NCBI GenBank assembly: GCA_021796015.1
Contig: JAJYOT010000060.1
Location: forward strand, 1-8,202
Source of the DNA: a bacterium
GTDB taxonomy: Bacteria > Elusimicrobiota > Elusimicrobia > UBA1565 > UBA9628
Direction: 5' to 3'
DNA length: 8,202 bases
The notes under the pieces were generated by a model. It saw only the letters and a list, made by a program, of their open reading frames with translations. It had not been told where the DNA came from and made no database searches. The translations under genes were made by a program, and so were the position numbers. Below are positions 6,550 to 8,202 of this stretch, piece after piece (the first letter of the stretch is position 1; every line of letters starts with the position of its first letter).

Positions 6550-7422
6550 TTAATCAGCTAAAAAACCGAATTTTCCGTTGTTAAAATCCTCGATGGCCTG
6601 GTTGATTTCGTCTATGGAATTCATGACAAAGGGGCCATAGTGAACCAAAGGCTCTTCAATAGGCGCGCCGCTTAAAAAAAGAAGAGTGGCAAAAGCGCTG
6701 GACTCGACAAAAATTTCCTCCCCGTCGTTTTTAAATAAAACAAATTCTCCCGCCGATATTTCCCGGGAGCCGTTGGTTTTAATCGAGCCTTCTAGGGTGA
6801 GTAGTGCGGCGTTGAAATTCTTGGGCGCGGCGAATCTTGCCTGGGCGTTGGGGTTAAGACGGACATCAAGCATATGAACCGGCGTAAAGGTTTTGGCCGG
6901 GCTTTGGGTTTCTTCATAAGAGCCGGAAATGATGCGAACTTTCCCCGCGTTTTCAGGTAAGAGAATCTCGCGTATTTCTTTCCCGGTTAAAGGCTGATAT
7001 TTAGGAAGAGTGAGTTTGTCTTTTTTGGGGAGATTAACCCAGATTTGAATCATGTGCATAATCCCGCCATTTTTGGAAAAATTTTCCTCATGATATTCGT
7101 TGTGGAGAATTCCGCCTCCGGCGGTCATCCATTGAACCTCGCCGGGATGGATGATGCCTCCGTTTCCCGCGCTGTCGTGGTGGGCGATCGAACCCTGATA
7201 GGCAAGAGTGACCGTTTCAAAACCCCGGTGCGGATGAGTTCCCACGCCGCGCCTCCGGGTCGTTGGAGAATACTGTTCCGGTTTTTGGTAATCCAAAAGG
7301 AAAAACGGGCTCATTCTTTTTTCAAAGTCGGTCGCGGAGGGAAAATAATTGCTGACATGAAAGCCGTTTCCCACCCAATGTTCCGGCGCCCCGCGAAAAA
7401 TGCGTTCAATGCCTCGTTTCAT
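6550..7422 (-). CDS. Pirin-family bicupin protein (possible quercetin 2,3-dioxygenase)
   Basis: This 290-residue cytoplasmic protein covers a whole pirin. The N-terminal cupin holds the metal-site signature: HPHRGFETVT with His63 and His65, then GNGGIIHPGEVQWMTAGGGILHNE with His107 and Glu109. These four match the iron ligands of human pirin and E. coli YhhW. The C-terminal half (about 165-290) is the second, metal-free cupin and ends with the family's GPFVMNSIDEINQAIEDFNNGKFG. Some pirins cleave quercetin with O2; others act as redox-sensitive regulators, so the role is open. The ATG overlaps the dioxygenase stop (ATGA) and is preceded by GGAGGG seven bases upstream, so translation is coupled. 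Pairing with an extradiol dioxygenase suggests handling of phenolic or catecholic compounds, which is inference. Confidence 0.93.
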   Translation of the reverse strand: MKRGIERIFRGAPEHWVGNGFHVSNYFPSATDFEKRMSPFFLLDYQKPEQYSPTTRRRGVGTHPHRGFETVTLAYQGSIAHHDSAGNGGIIHPGEVQWMTAGGGILHNEYHEENFSKNGGIMHMIQIWVNLPKKDKLTLPKYQPLTGKEIREILLPENAGKVRIISGSYEETQSPAKTFTPVHMLDVRLNPNAQARFAAPKNFNAALLTLEGSIKTNGSREISAGEFVLFKNDGEEIFVESSAFATLLFLSGAPIEEPLVHYGPFVMNSIDEINQAIEDFNNGKFGFLAD

Positions 7423-8202
7423 GGTTTTCCCTCCGCGATTGAGCCTAGGCTCATAATTAAGAATAATCCGTTTCCGTAACGGATGGAATCAAAATGGATT
7501 TTTGGCTTTTCTTTCCTTCCCGACCCCAAAAAGAAAAAAAGCGGATCAAAATGTTCCGTCGTGGGAGCGGCAAGGCGCGCATGGGGGGCTTGCGCGTGGA
7601 AATGCCTCAAATCATCAATAGCGATGTCGAGAATTCTTTTCCTGAGCCATTGGTGAAATTCATCGGCCCAGGGGTCGGTAGGGTCATCTTTGCCGAAAAA
7701 ATGAACCAGAGATAAATTGTGAATTAAGGCCCCGCAAGAAAGAAGCAGAATATTTTCTTTTCTTAAGGGCGATAAAATTTCCCCTATTTGGATGATTTTG
7801 AGAGGCTCTTGGCCCGAGGGAATCGAAATTTGAACGACGGGGACATTCGCTTGAGGATAGAGGCGCGAGAGGGGAACCCAGGCGCCGTGATCAAGCCCCC
7901 GCGTTTCATTGAGGCGAACCTTAAAATTTTTTGCGCTTAAAAGTTCCGTCGCGCGCCGGGCGAGTTGGGGATTCCCGGGACAGGGGTATGTTTTTTGGTA
8001 GAACTCTCTTGGAAATCCGGAATAATCATGAATGGTCGGGGGATGAGGGGAGGCGGAAATTTCCAAGGCCGAGAGTCCCGTGTCCCAATGCCCGGACATG
8101 GCGATAATGGCTTTAGGGGCGCCTAATTTTTTTCCCAACAAACCCAAGGCTTCGGTGTAGTCGTCTTTCTCAAAGGCCGGAGTGGGCCCGAAATCGCTGA
8201 CA
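7419..8202 (-). CDS. DODA-type extradiol ring-cleaving dioxygenase (LigB superfamily, YgiD-like), 5' end outside the window
   Basis: An open frame enters from the right edge and gives 260 residues, so the true start is outside. A TTG at 8147 is in frame but lies inside the domain and is not the start. The protein follows E. coli YgiD (4,5-DOPA dioxygenase) closely: SGHW, PPTIHDYSGFP, LDHGAWVPL, GALIHNL and TEHFDPL. Three predicted metal-ligand histidines are therefore present, equivalent to His57, His177 and His234. At the position of the first ligand (His22 in YgiD, in GHGSP) this protein has Asp in SDFGP. The spacing to SGHW is exactly 35 residues in both, so the change is gapless. Aspartate could still bind metal, but activity is uncertain. 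Such enzymes open catechol-type rings. The stop overlaps the pirin start. Family assignment is secure; substrate is not. Confidence 0.88.
   Translation of the reverse strand, partial: VSDFGPTPAFEKDDYTEALGLLGKKLGAPKAIIAMSGHWDTGLSALEISASPHPPTIHDYSGFPREFYQKTYPCPGNPQLARRATELLSAKNFKVRLNETRGLDHGAWVPLSRLYPQANVPVVQISIPSGQEPLKIIQIGEILSPLRKENILLLSCGALIHNLSLVHFFGKDDPTDPWADEFHQWLRKRILDIAIDDLRHFHAQAPHARLAAPTTEHFDPLFFFLGSGRKEKPKIHFDSIRYGNGLFLIMSLGSIAEGKP

Noticed and set aside
7045..7479. Plus-strand 144-codon open frame
   Set aside because: Antisense to the pirin N-terminal cupin and its coupled start; no signal, domain or ribosome site supports it.
8145..8147. TTG as the start codon of the dioxygenase
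   Set aside because: The frame stays open upstream to the window edge and aligns with YgiD there, so the gene begins outside the window.

Overview
The window reads as one long minus-strand gene run from a Gram-negative (outer-membrane-bearing) bacterium. Evidence for that is a TonB-dependent outer-membrane receptor, the ExbB/ExbD motor, a TonB N-terminus and Sec signal peptides on the periplasmic proteins. Base composition is moderate and I cannot place the genus. No RNA genes, insertion sequences, CRISPR arrays or plus-strand genes are supportable. The coding strand is packed: the largest gap is about 66 bases, so no stretch over 300 bases lacks a gene.

In transcription order (right to left), the first block (8202 to 5014) holds three genes. 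They are a DODA/LigB-type extradiol dioxygenase cut by the right edge, a pirin-family cupin joined to it by an ATGA stop/start overlap, and a secreted UshA-type 5'-nucleotidase starting with TTG. These look co-transcribed.

The second block (4973 to 1) follows a 40-base gap that contains a 23-bp imperfect palindrome, a candidate operator. It encodes a small exported His/Cys protein (CPLC motif, ...RSPP... tail), a TonB-dependent receptor with a carboxypeptidase-regulatory-like N-terminal domain, a YncE-like periplasmic beta-propeller, ExbB, ExbD and the first 54 codons of TonB, which runs off the left edge. This is a self-contained uptake unit: receptor, possible periplasmic or surface partners, and a dedicated energy-transducing complex.

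The cargo is not proven. The small His/Cys protein, receptor motifs resembling ZnuD-type receptors as I recall them, and the palindrome all point to a metal, possibly zinc, or a metal complex. The most notable points are the operator candidate, the unclassified small protein, the gapless His-to-Asp change at a predicted metal-ligand position of the dioxygenase, and the weakly led propeller start that sits behind a TAATG-coupled mini-ORF.
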